Source: Streptomyces roseoviridis
GTDB taxonomy: Bacteria; Actinomycetota; Actinomycetes; Streptomycetales; Streptomycetaceae
DNA: 64,000 nt
Assembly: GCF_039535235.1 (NCBI RefSeq)
Contig: NZ_BAAAWU010000001.1
Location: 372,001 to 436,000, forward strand
Reading direction: 5' to 3'
Positions 31,405 through 42,934 of this stretch are shown here, piece after piece. A model generated the notes under the pieces. It did not search any database. It had not been told where the DNA came from and was given only the letters and a program-made list of their open reading frames with translations. A program made the translations under genes and the position numbers. Position 1 is the first letter of the stretch. Each line of letters opens with the position of its first letter.

Positions 31405-33591
31405 TCAGGAGCCGTCCGCCGAGGGGTGCTCGCGGCGGACGAGCAGCAGGGCGACGTCGTCGGTGCGGTGGGCGGCGTCCGTGACGTGGCGGATCAGGTC
31501 GTCCGCGAGGCCGTCGAGGTCCGCCGCCCGGGACCGGCCGAGCCGTTCGGCCAGGTCCGTCATGGCCGTGCCGATGTCGTGGCCGGGGGCCTCGACCAGC
31601 CCGTCGGTGTAGAGGGCGAGGACGGAGCCGGGCTCCCAGGGCAGCTCCGTGGTGCGGTAGTCGGCGTCGTCCGTGACGCCGATGCCGAGGAGCAGCCCGG
31701 GAGGGACGTCGACGACCTCGGTACGGCCGTCGGGGTGGCGCAGGAGTGGCGGCGGGTGTCCGGCCGTGGCCAGCCGGATCCGGTTCCGGACGAGGTCGAA
31801 CTCGGCGATGAGGCAGCTGGTGAAGCGGTCCGGGTCGAGGTCCGCCATCAGCCGGTTGGTGCGGGCCAGGATGTCGCCGGGGGACGCACCGGCCGTCGCG
31901 TGCGCGTGGACGGCGGTGCGCACCTGGCCCATGAGGGCCGCGGCGGTCGTGTTGTGCCCCTGGACGTCGCCGATGACGGCGATGGCGGTGGTCGGGGTGG
32001 CGCGGACCAGGTCGTAGAAGTCGCCGCCGATGTCCATGCCGTGGCCGGCGGGGAGGTAGCGGGCGGCGACGGCGACGCCGGGGATCGGGGTCAGGCCGTG
32101 CGGCAGCAGACCGGTCTGGAGGCTGTGCGCGAGGGAGTGCTTGGCGTCGTAGAGCCGGGCCCGGGCGAGGGCCTGGGCGATGAGTCCGGCCAGGGAGGTG
32201 AGGAGCGCCCGCTCGGCCGCCGGGAAGGGCCGCGGCCGCTCGTAGGAGAGGATCAGCGAGCCGACGGGCCGGCCGGAGGCGATGAGGGGCAGGAAGGCCC
32301 AGGCGTGGCGGCCCTCGTAGCGCGGCGCGTGCGGGTGGGCGCGGAGCAGGTCCTCGAGCGTGGGGAAGAAGAGGGGCACGCCGGTGGCGAGCACCCGGGC
32401 GTCGGCGACGTCGGCGGTGAGCGGCGTGCCGTCGAAGCGGGCGACGAACTCCTGGTCGTAGCCGCGGTGGCCGATGATGCGCAGGCGGCCCTCGTCGGCG
32501 CTCATCAGGACGAGGCCGTGCGGGCCGAAGGAGGGCACGATCTGGTCGGCGACGAGCTCGACGACGTCGCGGACCCCGGCCGCCTCCGTCAGGGCGGCCG
32601 CCAGGTGCATGAGCTGGTACACGGCGGTGGCGCCGACCGGCTCGGCGGAGCGCTGCGGGTCCGGGGCGCCGGGCGGGGCCCCGGCGGCGGACGGCACGTC
32701 CGTGACGTCGGGGCCCGGGACCTGACGGATGTGGACGCTGACGCCCGTGACGTCGGGGTAGAGCTCGAAGAGCAGCCGGGTCGCCGGGCGGCGCATGACG
32801 GTGAAGGACGTGGGCCTGCGGGTGACCACCGCCTCGCGGTAGCGGTCCTCGAAGTCCGGGTCGTTCAGCCAGAGCAGCACCTCCCACGGCCGTCTGCCGA
32901 GGAGCGCGGCCGCCCCGGCGTTGACCAGTTCGGCGCCGGCGGTGTTGATGAAGGTGATGCGCCCGTGGAGGTCCAGGGCGCAGCATCCCACGGGCAGCCG
33001 CTCGGCGAAGCCGACGGCGGCCGCGCCGAGGACGGGGTCGGCCTCGGAGGGGCGTACGGGGTGGACCACGCGCAGCTCCGCGGGCGGAGTGAGCGGTGGG
33101 TCCTGTTCGGCGGCCCGCCGCAGCAGCCGCGCCGAGCGGCGGCAGCAGTCGTCGAGCGCCCTGCGCTCGCGTTCGTCGAGCTGGGGCGCGTGCCAGGTCG
33201 GCCAGAGCAGGACGATGCCGCCCCACACGGTCGTGTCGTCGGCGAGGGGCGCGGCCGCCAGCATGAAGTCGTACGGCAGCACGATCCCGACCCGGGGGTA
33301 GCGGCGGGCGATCTCCTGCTGGCCGCCCAGCCAGACGACGTGGCGCTCCCGGATGGCGTCGGCGACGGGGACGGGGGCGTCGGCGGGGACCCGGACCCAG
33401 GGCGCGGCGATCTCCGGGGAGACACCCGACACCAGGACGAGCCGCAGCATGCGCTCCCCCGGCACCTGCAGATAGAGCAGGCCGATGGACGCCTCGGTCT
33501 CCCGCATGACGTCGGCCACGACGGCGTCCATCCGCCCGTCGCCGAAGACGTCGTCGGTGTCCGCACCGATGGGGCCGCCCACGCCGCTCAC
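31405..33591 (-). CDS. SpoIIE/PP2C-type protein phosphatase with GAF and PAS sensor domains
   Basis: 728 residues: an N-terminal GAF-like domain (about 20-165), a PAS domain (about 195-290, GRITFINTAGAELVNAG), a second GAF (about 325-470) and a C-terminal PP2C/SpoIIE domain (about 490-728). The metal residues are GMDIGGDFYDL, IGDVQGHN (GHG is usual), LYTDGLVE and DDVALLLVRR. Such proteins dephosphorylate anti-sigma-factor antagonists (STAS) to free stress sigma factors. The GTG at 33591 is the first start; the ribosome site is weak and a later start is possible. No dedicated STAS/anti-sigma gene is adjacent; a STAS-like protein lies at 56642. Confidence 0.9.
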   Translation of the reverse strand: MSGVGGPIGADTDDVFGDGRMDAVVADVMRETEASIGLLYLQVPGERMLRLVLVSGVSPEIAAPWVRVPADAPVPVADAIRERHVVWLGGQQEIARRYPRVGIVLPYDFMLAAAPLADDTTVWGGIVLLWPTWHAPQLDERERRALDDCCRRSARLLRRAAEQDPPLTPPAELRVVHPVRPSEADPVLGAAAVGFAERLPVGCCALDLHGRITFINTAGAELVNAGAAALLGRRPWEVLLWLNDPDFEDRYREAVVTRRPTSFTVMRRPATRLLFELYPDVTGVSVHIRQVPGPDVTDVPSAAGAPPGAPDPQRSAEPVGATAVYQLMHLAAALTEAAGVRDVVELVADQIVPSFGPHGLVLMSADEGRLRIIGHRGYDQEFVARFDGTPLTADVADARVLATGVPLFFPTLEDLLRAHPHAPRYEGRHAWAFLPLIASGRPVGSLILSYERPRPFPAAERALLTSLAGLIAQALARARLYDAKHSLAHSLQTGLLPHGLTPIPGVAVAARYLPAGHGMDIGGDFYDLVRATPTTAIAVIGDVQGHNTTAAALMGQVRTAVHAHATAGASPGDILARTNRLMADLDPDRFTSCLIAEFDLVRNRIRLATAGHPPPLLRHPDGRTEVVDVPPGLLLGIGVTDDADYRTTELPWEPGSVLALYTDGLVEAPGHDIGTAMTDLAERLGRSRAADLDGLADDLIRHVTDAAHRTDDVALLLVRREHPSADGS

Positions 33592-33738
33592 CCACGGGCC
33601 GGGCGAGGCGGTCGGGCGGCACGGAGTCGACGGCGGCGGACCACACCCATATCCGGACCTTACGTCGGACGGCGGCCGCCCGCGCGACAGGGCCGTCCGT
33701 CCGGTCAGCGCCTGTCCGGGCGCGGTCCGCCGCCGGAG

Positions 33739-34095
33739 TCAGGGCGCCGGGGCCGCCAGCTCCGGGTGGTCCCTGAGCAGGCCAGGCGGCGCCGCCTGGC
33801 ACCACGAGTCGACCACGATCGCCCGGAGCTCGTCGGCGTCGTCGAGGGCTCGCAGGCGGACCCGTACCCACGCGAAGGCGGCCTCGTGGTCCGCGACCCA
33901 GAACTTCTCCGGCTCGGCGAGGACCAGCTCGTCGCGGTCCAGCTTCGGGCAGCGGACCGCCATCGACGTCTCGTCGTCGGGCAGCGTGAGGAACATCTTC
34001 CCGGCGACCCGGAAGGTGGGCATGGCCCATGCCTCCTTCTCCACGGTCTCCGGCAACGCGAGGGCGAGGGCGCGGACTTCGTCGGCTGTGATCAT
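33739..34095 (-). CDS. MmcQ/YjbR family protein
   Basis: 118 residues of the YjbR-like fold: VRALALALPETVEKEAWAMPTFRVAGKMFLTL, split here only by its segments, is the family opening with the conserved Pro-Glu and Trp-Phe core. FAWVRVRLRALDDADELRAIV closes it. Proteins of this family are predicted DNA-binding by structure but have no settled function. Single gene, divergent from the DUF4139 pair with 107 bp between starts. Confidence 0.88.
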   Translation of the reverse strand: MITADEVRALALALPETVEKEAWAMPTFRVAGKMFLTLPDDETSMAVRCPKLDRDELVLAEPEKFWVADHEAAFAWVRVRLRALDDADELRAIVVDSWCQAAPPGLLRDHPELAAPAP

Positions 34096-34202
34096 GCCCA
34101 GACGGTACGCCGTGCCACCGACAGCGGGGCCCCGGCGCCGGGGTGTGTGCCGCCCGGCGTAGGCTGCGCGGGGCACGGACGCGGGCAGGGGGCTCTGGGG
34201 AC

Positions 34203-36365
34203 ATGGCGACGGAACCGATGCGCGGATGGGGATCGACCCTCGACGCGGTGGTGGTGTACGCGGAGGGCGCGCTCTGCCGCCGACTGGCGCGGGGCACCGT
34301 ACCGCCCGACGGCCGGGTGCGGGTGACGGGGCTGCCCCGCTCCCTCGATCCGGGCTCGCTGCGGGTGCGCGTGCCGGCCGCCTCCGGGCTGCGGGTGGCG
34401 GAGGCCCGGGTGGAGTTCGAGGCGGCGCCGCCCGCCGGGGGCGCGGACGGGGGGCTCCTGCAGGAGGTGGAGCGGCGACGCGACGCGTACGAGGCGGCGC
34501 GTGACCGCCGGGACCGGCAGGCACGTCTGGTCGAGGAGACCGAGGGGCTGCGCCCGGTGCCGCCGCCCCGCAGGCGGGAGGACCCGCACCGCCGTACCCC
34601 CGTCGACGCGTGGCTGGAACTCGCCGACTTCGTGGACGCGCGCCTGGCCGGGCTGCACGCCCGCCTGGCCGAACGGGACGAGGCCCTGGAACGTGCCGGG
34701 CACGAACTGGCCGTCGCCGAGGACGCCTTGGCCCGCGCCTCCACCGGGGCCGCCCCGGCGGCGCACGTGGAGACGACGGTCAGCGCGGTGCTCACGCTCG
34801 TGGCGGGCGGCGACACGCCCGCGCGGGCGGAGTCGGACGCGGGTGCGGGCCTGATCGCCGAGCCCGCACGCGAGGTGGAGCTGGAGGTGGAGTACGGGGT
34901 GCCGGGGGCCGTCTGGGTTCCGGCCTACCGGCTCACCCACCGTCAGGGCGACGGGGAGGGGCGCCTGTTGCTGCGCGCCTCGGTCGCCCAGCGCACCGGT
35001 GAGGACTGGACGGGGGTACGGATCGCCCTGGCCACCGCCGACCTGCGGCGCAGGAGCGACCTGCCGCCGCTGCGCTCGATCCGCATCGGGCGCCGCCAGG
35101 CGGCCCCCGCGCCGTCGGGCTGGCGCGAGCCGCCGCCCGGGCTCGCCGACCTCTTCACCGGGTACGACGCGGCCGGGCCGCGCCCGCCGGTGGGCGCCCT
35201 CGCCGCCGGTTCCGCGCCGGTCGCGAGCGGCCCGCCGGCCGCGGCCGGACCGGTCCCGCCGCTGCCGCCGCCCGCAGCCGCCCTGCCGGTGTCCGCACCG
35301 GCGGCGGCCCCCCAGTCCTCTGCCGGGGCGCCCGCCGCGCCGCCCGCCCCGGGCGGCGGGTACGGCGGCGCTCCGGGCGGCGCGTACGGCGGCGCGTACG
35401 GTGCTGCCCCGGAGGTCTTCCGCGGCGCCCCCGCCCCCCTGGCCCGGGCCCGCCGCGCCGCGCCCCCGGGCCCGGCGGCCCCCGGCGCTCCCGCCCAGGC
35501 CCCGCCGCCGGTGCCGCCCGTGGCCGGTCCGCCGCGGCCGAGCGGCGAGGAGCTGGACTACGCCGCGCTGGTCCTGAGCGGCCCCGACGAGCCGGGCGGC
35601 CGCCGGGGGCTGCTGTTCCCCGAGGCCCCGTTCGACCCACTGGCCGCCGAGCACCGCAGGCGGGCCCAGGCAGTGGCCGGCCTTCCGCTGCCCGGACACG
35701 CCGTGCGGCCCCGCGAGTCGGCGGGTTCCTTCGACCACCGCTTCGACGCCGCGGCCCGCGCCGACGTCCCGTCCGACGGCACCTGGCACACCGTGACCGT
35801 GGGCGAGATCCCGGTCGGTCTGCGCACCGAGTACCTCTGCGTGCCGTCCGTGGAGCCGACCGCGTACGCCACCCTGGTGCTGTCCAACGCCACCGGCCAG
35901 GCCCTCCTCGCCGGGCCGGTGGAGGTCGTCGTCGACGACGAGTTCCTGCTGACGGCCGCGCTGCCCACGCTCGCCCCGGGCGGTGTGCGCCGACTGGGCC
36001 TCGGACCCGCCGAGGGCATCCGGGTCACCCGGCGCACGCACCTCGTCGAGTCGTCCTCGGGCCTGCGCAACACCACCACGGTGCTCGACCACCGCGTGCA
36101 CGTGGAGCTGGCCAACCGGCTCCCGGGGCCGGTCACCGTCGAGGTCAGGGAGCGGGTGCCGGTCACCTCCGACGCCGACGTCCGGATCGAGGAGCGGGCG
36201 GACTGGGCGGTGCCCGAGGAGGGCACGGAGCCGGAGCGGCACGCCCCGGGCACCCGCGTCTGGCGGGTGGAACTGCCCGCCGGTGGCACCACCGCCCTCG
36301 ACGGCGGCTACGAGATCCGCATCCCGGCCGGCAAGGCCCTGGTCGGCGGCAACCGCAGGAGCTGA
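34203..36365 (+). CDS. DUF4139 domain (mucoidy inhibitor MuiA-like) protein A, with Pro/Gly-rich linker
   Basis: 720 residues. An N-terminal DUF4140-like strand region (VVVYAEGALCRRLARGT) is followed by an Arg/Glu-rich coiled-coil segment (about 85-185), then the DUF4139 beta domain starting VEYGVPGAVWVPAYRLTH. This is interrupted at about 320-455 by a Pro/Ala/Gly linker with GGAYGGAYGAAPE, then resumes to the end. Family members are cytosolic or peripheral proteins of unknown function, named after an inhibitor of mucoid growth. ATG 34203 is chosen with GGGGCTCTGGGG upstream; GTG 34143 is an alternative. It is 8 bp from a second DUF4139 gene. Confidence 0.85.
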   Translation: MATEPMRGWGSTLDAVVVYAEGALCRRLARGTVPPDGRVRVTGLPRSLDPGSLRVRVPAASGLRVAEARVEFEAAPPAGGADGGLLQEVERRRDAYEAARDRRDRQARLVEETEGLRPVPPPRRREDPHRRTPVDAWLELADFVDARLAGLHARLAERDEALERAGHELAVAEDALARASTGAAPAAHVETTVSAVLTLVAGGDTPARAESDAGAGLIAEPAREVELEVEYGVPGAVWVPAYRLTHRQGDGEGRLLLRASVAQRTGEDWTGVRIALATADLRRRSDLPPLRSIRIGRRQAAPAPSGWREPPPGLADLFTGYDAAGPRPPVGALAAGSAPVASGPPAAAGPVPPLPPPAAALPVSAPAAAPQSSAGAPAAPPAPGGGYGGAPGGAYGGAYGAAPEVFRGAPAPLARARRAAPPGPAAPGAPAQAPPPVPPVAGPPRPSGEELDYAALVLSGPDEPGGRRGLLFPEAPFDPLAAEHRRRAQAVAGLPLPGHAVRPRESAGSFDHRFDAAARADVPSDGTWHTVTVGEIPVGLRTEYLCVPSVEPTAYATLVLSNATGQALLAGPVEVVVDDEFLLTAALPTLAPGGVRRLGLGPAEGIRVTRRTHLVESSSGLRNTTTVLDHRVHVELANRLPGPVTVEVRERVPVTSDADVRIEERADWAVPEEGTEPERHAPGTRVWRVELPAGGTTALDGGYEIRIPAGKALVGGNRRS

Positions 36366-36373
36366 CACCCACC

Positions 36374-38053
36374 ATGTCCACCACCCCGCCCGTGTCCCCG
36401 GTGAATCCGCCCGCGCCTCCCGCCGCCGAGCACCTCCCTTCGTCCGCCGCGCCGCCGATCGCGCTGCCCGTCACCGCCGTCACCTGTCTGGAGGACCGTG
36501 CGCAGGTCGAGCGCACCGCCGTGCTCGACCTCGCGGCCGGTGTCCAGCGGCTGCGCCTCGGGCCGATCAGCGCGCTGGCCGTCGACCGCACCGTCCACGC
36601 CGAGCTGACCGCCGGCCCGCCGGACGGCGGCCCCGGCGGACCCGGCGGACCCGGCATCCGCGAGGACCGTGACGGCCTCGACGTACTCGACGTACGGATC
36701 GTCCGGGACTGGACGCCCCGCGGGCCGCGGCGGCCCGCCGAGGACGACTCGGCACTGCGCCGGCACGCGCACGCCCTCGAAGAGGAGCGGCGCACCCTCG
36801 AACGGCGGCGCGACCGGTTGCGTACCCGCCTCGACCTGCTCGGCGGGCTCGCCGCGGATCTGCTGCGGGAGATCGGCGAGGGCGCCGGCGCCGGGGAGTC
36901 CGAGGGGCAGCGGTGGGCCCGCGAACTGGACCGGGTCGACGGCGAGCGGGACGCCTGCGCCGAGGAGCTGCGCACCGTGGAGGCGCGGCTCGGCGCCGTG
37001 GGCGCGGAGCTCGGGGAGGCCGGGCGGGCCATGGAGCTGGCCGAGGAGGAGCCCGCCGAGCTGGTCGGCCACGTCGAACTGACCGTGGAGGCGGCGGCCG
37101 CGGGCCCGGCCGCCCTGCGGCTGACCCATCTGACCCCGTGCGCGCTGTGGCGGCCGGCCTACCGGGCCGTGCTCGACGGGGACGCCCTGACGCTGGAGAC
37201 CGACGCCGTGGTCTGGCAGCGCACCGGGGAGGACTGGTCGGACGTCCGGCTGACGCTGTCCACGGCCCGTTCCTCGCGGGCCGGCGATCCGCCCCGGCTG
37301 GTCGAGGACCGGCTGACGCTGAAGGACCGTTCCGCGGCCGAGCGGCGCACCGTCGAGGTGGAGCTGCGCGAGGAGGAGACCGGCACCCTCGGCCCGGCCC
37401 CCGTGCTCGGTCTGGCGGGGGTGGACGACGGCGGAGAGGTCCGGGTGCTGGCCGCCCCGGCACCGGTGTCCGTGCGCGCGGACGGCCGTGCCCACCGGGT
37501 GCCGCTGTCGGCGTTCACCACGGCCGCGCGCGACGAGTACACCGGCGCGCCGGAGCTGTCGCCGCTGGTCACCCGGATGGTGCGGTTCGACAACCGGTCC
37601 GGGCACGCCCTGCTGGCCGGCCCGGTGGACCTGGTGCTCGGCAGCGGGTTCACCGGCCGCGCCGCGCTGGACTTCACCGCTCCCGGTGCCGCCGCCGAGC
37701 TGGCCTTCGGCGCCTCGGACGACTGCCGGGTGGTGCGGTACGCGGAGGAGTCCCGCGACACCTCCAGGATCGCCCAGCGGACCGTGGTCACCCGTACGGT
37801 GCGGCTGCACCTGTCGCGGTTCTCCGCGCCCGGGGAGCGGGGCGACCGGGTGGTCGTGCTGCGGGAGCGGATTCCCGTGTCGGAGGTGTCGGAGGTCGAG
37901 GTGCGGGTGCGCCCGGAGGTCTGCTCCCCCGCGCCGGACGCCGTCGACGCCGAGGGCATCGCCCGCTGGGAGGTCGCCCTGCCGCCCGGTGGGCGGCGCA
38001 CGGTCACCCTGGTGTACGAGCTGTCGGCGAAGGCGAACGTCACCGGCCTCTGA
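36374..38053 (+). CDS. DUF4139 domain (mucoidy inhibitor MuiA-like) protein B
   Basis: 559 residues with the same plan as the preceding gene but without the long linker: ITALPVTAVTCLEDRA-like N-terminus, Glu/Arg-rich coiled coil (about 130-225), and the DUF4139 domain with ALWRPAYRAVLDGD, WQRTGEDWSDVRLTLSTAR and RMVRFDNRSGHALLAGPVDLV. The final segment has LRERIPVSEVSEVEVRV. AGGAGCTGACACCC overlaps the upstream stop and gives a ribosome site. The pair looks like an old tandem duplication and probably forms a heteromeric complex. Function unknown. Confidence 0.88.
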   Translation: MSTTPPVSPVNPPAPPAAEHLPSSAAPPIALPVTAVTCLEDRAQVERTAVLDLAAGVQRLRLGPISALAVDRTVHAELTAGPPDGGPGGPGGPGIREDRDGLDVLDVRIVRDWTPRGPRRPAEDDSALRRHAHALEEERRTLERRRDRLRTRLDLLGGLAADLLREIGEGAGAGESEGQRWARELDRVDGERDACAEELRTVEARLGAVGAELGEAGRAMELAEEEPAELVGHVELTVEAAAAGPAALRLTHLTPCALWRPAYRAVLDGDALTLETDAVVWQRTGEDWSDVRLTLSTARSSRAGDPPRLVEDRLTLKDRSAAERRTVEVELREEETGTLGPAPVLGLAGVDDGGEVRVLAAPAPVSVRADGRAHRVPLSAFTTAARDEYTGAPELSPLVTRMVRFDNRSGHALLAGPVDLVLGSGFTGRAALDFTAPGAAAELAFGASDDCRVVRYAEESRDTSRIAQRTVVTRTVRLHLSRFSAPGERGDRVVVLRERIPVSEVSEVEVRVRPEVCSPAPDAVDAEGIARWEVALPPGGRRTVTLVYELSAKANVTGL

Positions 38054-38146
38054 GCGGAGCGCCGGCCGGGGAACGGGTCCGGCCGTCCCGGTAAAGAAAC
38101 GAAGAGAGGGATAAGTCGGCTTTTCCTATCCATATCCGTCGGGTAG

Positions 38147-40432
<2,286 letters not shown>

Positions 40433-40514
40433 CCCGGCCCGTTCCTCGGTGCCGGCGGCGCGTGACGCACACGCGCCGCCGGCACCGGGCCGGGGAGCCG
40501 GGAGCGGGCCCGGG

Positions 40515-41480
40515 TCAGAGGGCGCGCAGCGCGGGCAGCAGCTTGCTCTCCGCCCACTGCAGGAACGGCAGCTGGTGGTCCCCGCCGATCTGGACGAGCG
40601 CCACCTCGGTGAAGCCCGCCTCGACGTAGGGACGGACGGCCTCCACGACCGCGTCGACGTCGTCGCCGCAGGGGATCTGCTCCGCCACGTCCTGTGGCCG
40701 CACGTGCTCCGTCGCCTGCTCGAAGCCGGCGGGCAGGGGCAGTTCGGAGTTGAGCCGCCAGCCGCCCACGGACCACCGGAACTGCTCGTGGGCGCGGGCC
40801 ACCGCCGCGTCGCGGTCGGGGTCGTAACACAGGGGCAGCTGCCCGACGCGCGGCTTGCCCGCGCCGCCCTGCCGCTCGAACGCCTCGACGAGTTCGCCCT
40901 TGGGCTCGGTGGCGACGAGCAGGTCCGCGTGCCGGCCGGCGAGGGCGCAGGACCGCGGGCCCGAGACGGCGATGCCGATGGGCGGCGGCGTGTCGGGGAG
41001 GTCCCAGAGCCGGGCGTCGTCGACCTGGTAGTGCGGCCCTCGGTGGGACACGTAGCCGCCGTCGAACAGGGCGCGGATGATCTCGACGGCCTCCTCCAGC
41101 ATCTCCAGGCGGACGCGGGCGGAGGGCCAGCCCTCGCCGATGATGTGCTCGTTGAGGTTCTCGCCCGAGCCGAGGCCGAGCCGGAAGCGGCCCTCGGAGA
41201 GCAGCTGCACGGTCGCGGCCTTCTGGGCGATCACGGCGGGGTGGTAGCGGAAGGTCGGGCAGGTCACATAGCTCATCAGGGGGATGCGGGAGGTGGCCTG
41301 CGCGGCGGCCCCGAGCACGCTCCACGCGTACGGCGCGTGGCCCTGGGACTCCAGCCAGGGGAAGGAGTGGTCCGAGATCACGGAGAAGTCGAAGCCCGCC
41401 CGCTCGGCCTCGACCACGTGCTGGACCAGCTCCCTGGGGCCCGCCTGTTCGGTCATCATCGTGTAGCCGATCTGCGTCAT
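40515..41480 (-). CDS. LLM-class F420-dependent oxidoreductase
   Basis: 321 residues of the luciferase-like monooxygenase fold: IGYTMMTEQAGPRELVQHVV start, FSVISDHSFPWLESQG, TCPTFRYHPAVIAQKAATVQ and RFRLGLGSGENLNEHI-type sequence. This matches the TIGR03557-type F420-dependent family (glucose-6-phosphate dehydrogenase-like relatives) in actinobacteria. It would use cofactor F420 to reduce or oxidise an organic substrate. ATG 41480 is taken although its ribosome site is weak. Divergent from the isochorismatase-like gene; substrate unknown. Confidence 0.9.
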   Translation of the reverse strand: MTQIGYTMMTEQAGPRELVQHVVEAERAGFDFSVISDHSFPWLESQGHAPYAWSVLGAAAQATSRIPLMSYVTCPTFRYHPAVIAQKAATVQLLSEGRFRLGLGSGENLNEHIIGEGWPSARVRLEMLEEAVEIIRALFDGGYVSHRGPHYQVDDARLWDLPDTPPPIGIAVSGPRSCALAGRHADLLVATEPKGELVEAFERQGGAGKPRVGQLPLCYDPDRDAAVARAHEQFRWSVGGWRLNSELPLPAGFEQATEHVRPQDVAEQIPCGDDVDAVVEAVRPYVEAGFTEVALVQIGGDHQLPFLQWAESKLLPALRAL

Positions 41481-41663
41481 GCCCTGGCGGTTTGCCGGGA
41501 CCGGGGGTCCGTAAACGGTGGATCCGGCGCCACCCGCGGCGAAGCCCGTGCCGTCCTCCGTCCGGCCGCGCCCGAGTTGCGGGGGCGGCCGGGGGGAGGT
41601 AGGCCGGAGTCGGGCGCCCGGAGCGGGCGCCGGCCGGCAGCGGAGAGCGGAACCGGAGAGACC

Positions 41664-42200
41664 GTGGCGAAGAGCGCGCTCGTGGTGATCGACATGCTCA
41701 ACGACTACGGGCACGAGGACGCGGAGCTGCTCGTCCCGTCGGTGACCGAGGCGCTGCCGGCGATCGTGGGTCTGCTGGAGCGCGCGCGGGCCGCGGACGC
41801 GCCCGTCGTGTACGCGAACGACAACTTCGGCCGGTGGCGTTCGCACCACGGCCAGATCCTCGACACGGCCCTGGCCGGACGGCATCCCGAGCTGGTCGAT
41901 CCCGTCCGGCCCGACGACGACTCCCTCTTCGTCGTGAAGGCACGCCATTCGATCTTCTACGAGACGCCGCTCGCGTACCTGCTGCGCAGCCTGGAGGTCG
42001 ACGAGCTCGTCCTCACGGGCCAGGTGACCGAGCAGTGCGTGCTGTACTCCGCGCTGGACGCGCACATCCGGCACTTCGGCGTGGTCGTGCCCCGGGACGC
42101 GGTGGCCCACATCCACGAGGACCTGGCGGAGGCGGCCCTGCGGATGGTGGAGGTGAACATGGGCGGCCGGGTGGTCCGTGCCGCCGACGTCGCCTGGTGA
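41664..42200 (+). CDS. Isochorismatase-like cysteine hydrolase
   Basis: 178 residues with the cysteine-hydrolase triad: Asp in LVVIDMLNDY, Lys in VVKARHSIFYETPL and Cys in TGQVTEQCVLYSALDA. The cis-peptide before VTEQC is typical. Members hydrolyse amides or ureides such as nicotinamide or carbamates. GGAGAGACC precedes GTG 41664. It sits between an F420 oxidoreductase and a hemerythrin with no clear operon. Confidence 0.9.
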   Translation: MAKSALVVIDMLNDYGHEDAELLVPSVTEALPAIVGLLERARAADAPVVYANDNFGRWRSHHGQILDTALAGRHPELVDPVRPDDDSLFVVKARHSIFYETPLAYLLRSLEVDELVLTGQVTEQCVLYSALDAHIRHFGVVVPRDAVAHIHEDLAEAALRMVEVNMGGRVVRAADVAW

Positions 42201-42275
42201 CGCGCGGCCCGACCGGCGCGGGAACGAGCGGGGGACGGGCCGCCGGGAGGGGCGCGGGGCGGGCGGGTGCCGGCG

Positions 42276-42749
42276 CTACTCGTGGGCGCTGGGCACCTTG
42301 AGGGGGTCGTCCGGGGCCGACTTCAGCTCCTCCTCCATGCGCTCGCCGAGCGCGAGGAGCTGCTTGCGCCCCATGGCCTTGCGGACCTCGGGGAACCAGT
42401 CCTTCTCCTCCTCCTCGACGTGGTGCCGCACGTTCTCCATGAGCACCGTCATCTTGGCGTCGAAGCGCTCGTCCTCGGGGTCGAACCCGACGAGTTCCGA
42501 GAGCATCCACAGGACGGCGTGGTGCTCCTCGACGCTCTCCAGGACGTGGTCGGTGGTGTCGGGCGCGGCCTCTCGGGCCGCCGGGTAGAAGACCCGTTCC
42601 TCGATCCAGGCGTGGGCGGTGAGCCGGCGGATCACCTCGTCGGCGATCTCCCGCTTGCGGCCGTGCGCGTCGTCGGCCGCCCGCTCGAACTCCTTGAACA
42701 GCTTCTCCACCGCCTTGTGGTCCTCGCGGAGCAGCACGATTCCGTCCAT
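42276..42749 (-). CDS. Hemerythrin HHE domain protein (second copy)
   Basis: 157 residues: LLREDHKAVEKLFKEFE (H11), HAWIEERVFYP (H and E), VEEHHAVLWML and VRHHVEEEEKDWFPEVRKAMG supply the His/Glu/Asp ligands of a di-iron hemerythrin site. It is a typical DUF/HHE-domain protein with an intact ligand set, and the sequence differs clearly from the hemerythrin at 3050. GGGAGGAC precedes ATG 42749. Expected role is oxygen, NO or peroxide buffering. Confidence 0.92.
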   Translation of the reverse strand: MDGIVLLREDHKAVEKLFKEFERAADDAHGRKREIADEVIRRLTAHAWIEERVFYPAAREAAPDTTDHVLESVEEHHAVLWMLSELVGFDPEDERFDAKMTVLMENVRHHVEEEEKDWFPEVRKAMGRKQLLALGERMEEELKSAPDDPLKVPSAHE

Positions 42750-42934
42750 CGGGTGTCCTCCCTCGTCGGGCCGCCGCCCCGCCGGGCGGCCGGGGCGGTC
42801 CGCCGGTGCGAATGCCCCGGACCGCGCGCGGCGAACCTCCCGAGTTCGGCCGCTCCCCCGCCGCCCTCGCTCCCGCCGTCCGCTCCGGGCGGCGGGAGGG
42901 TGTGGCCCGGCGTTCCGCGGGCAACCGTCATGAC

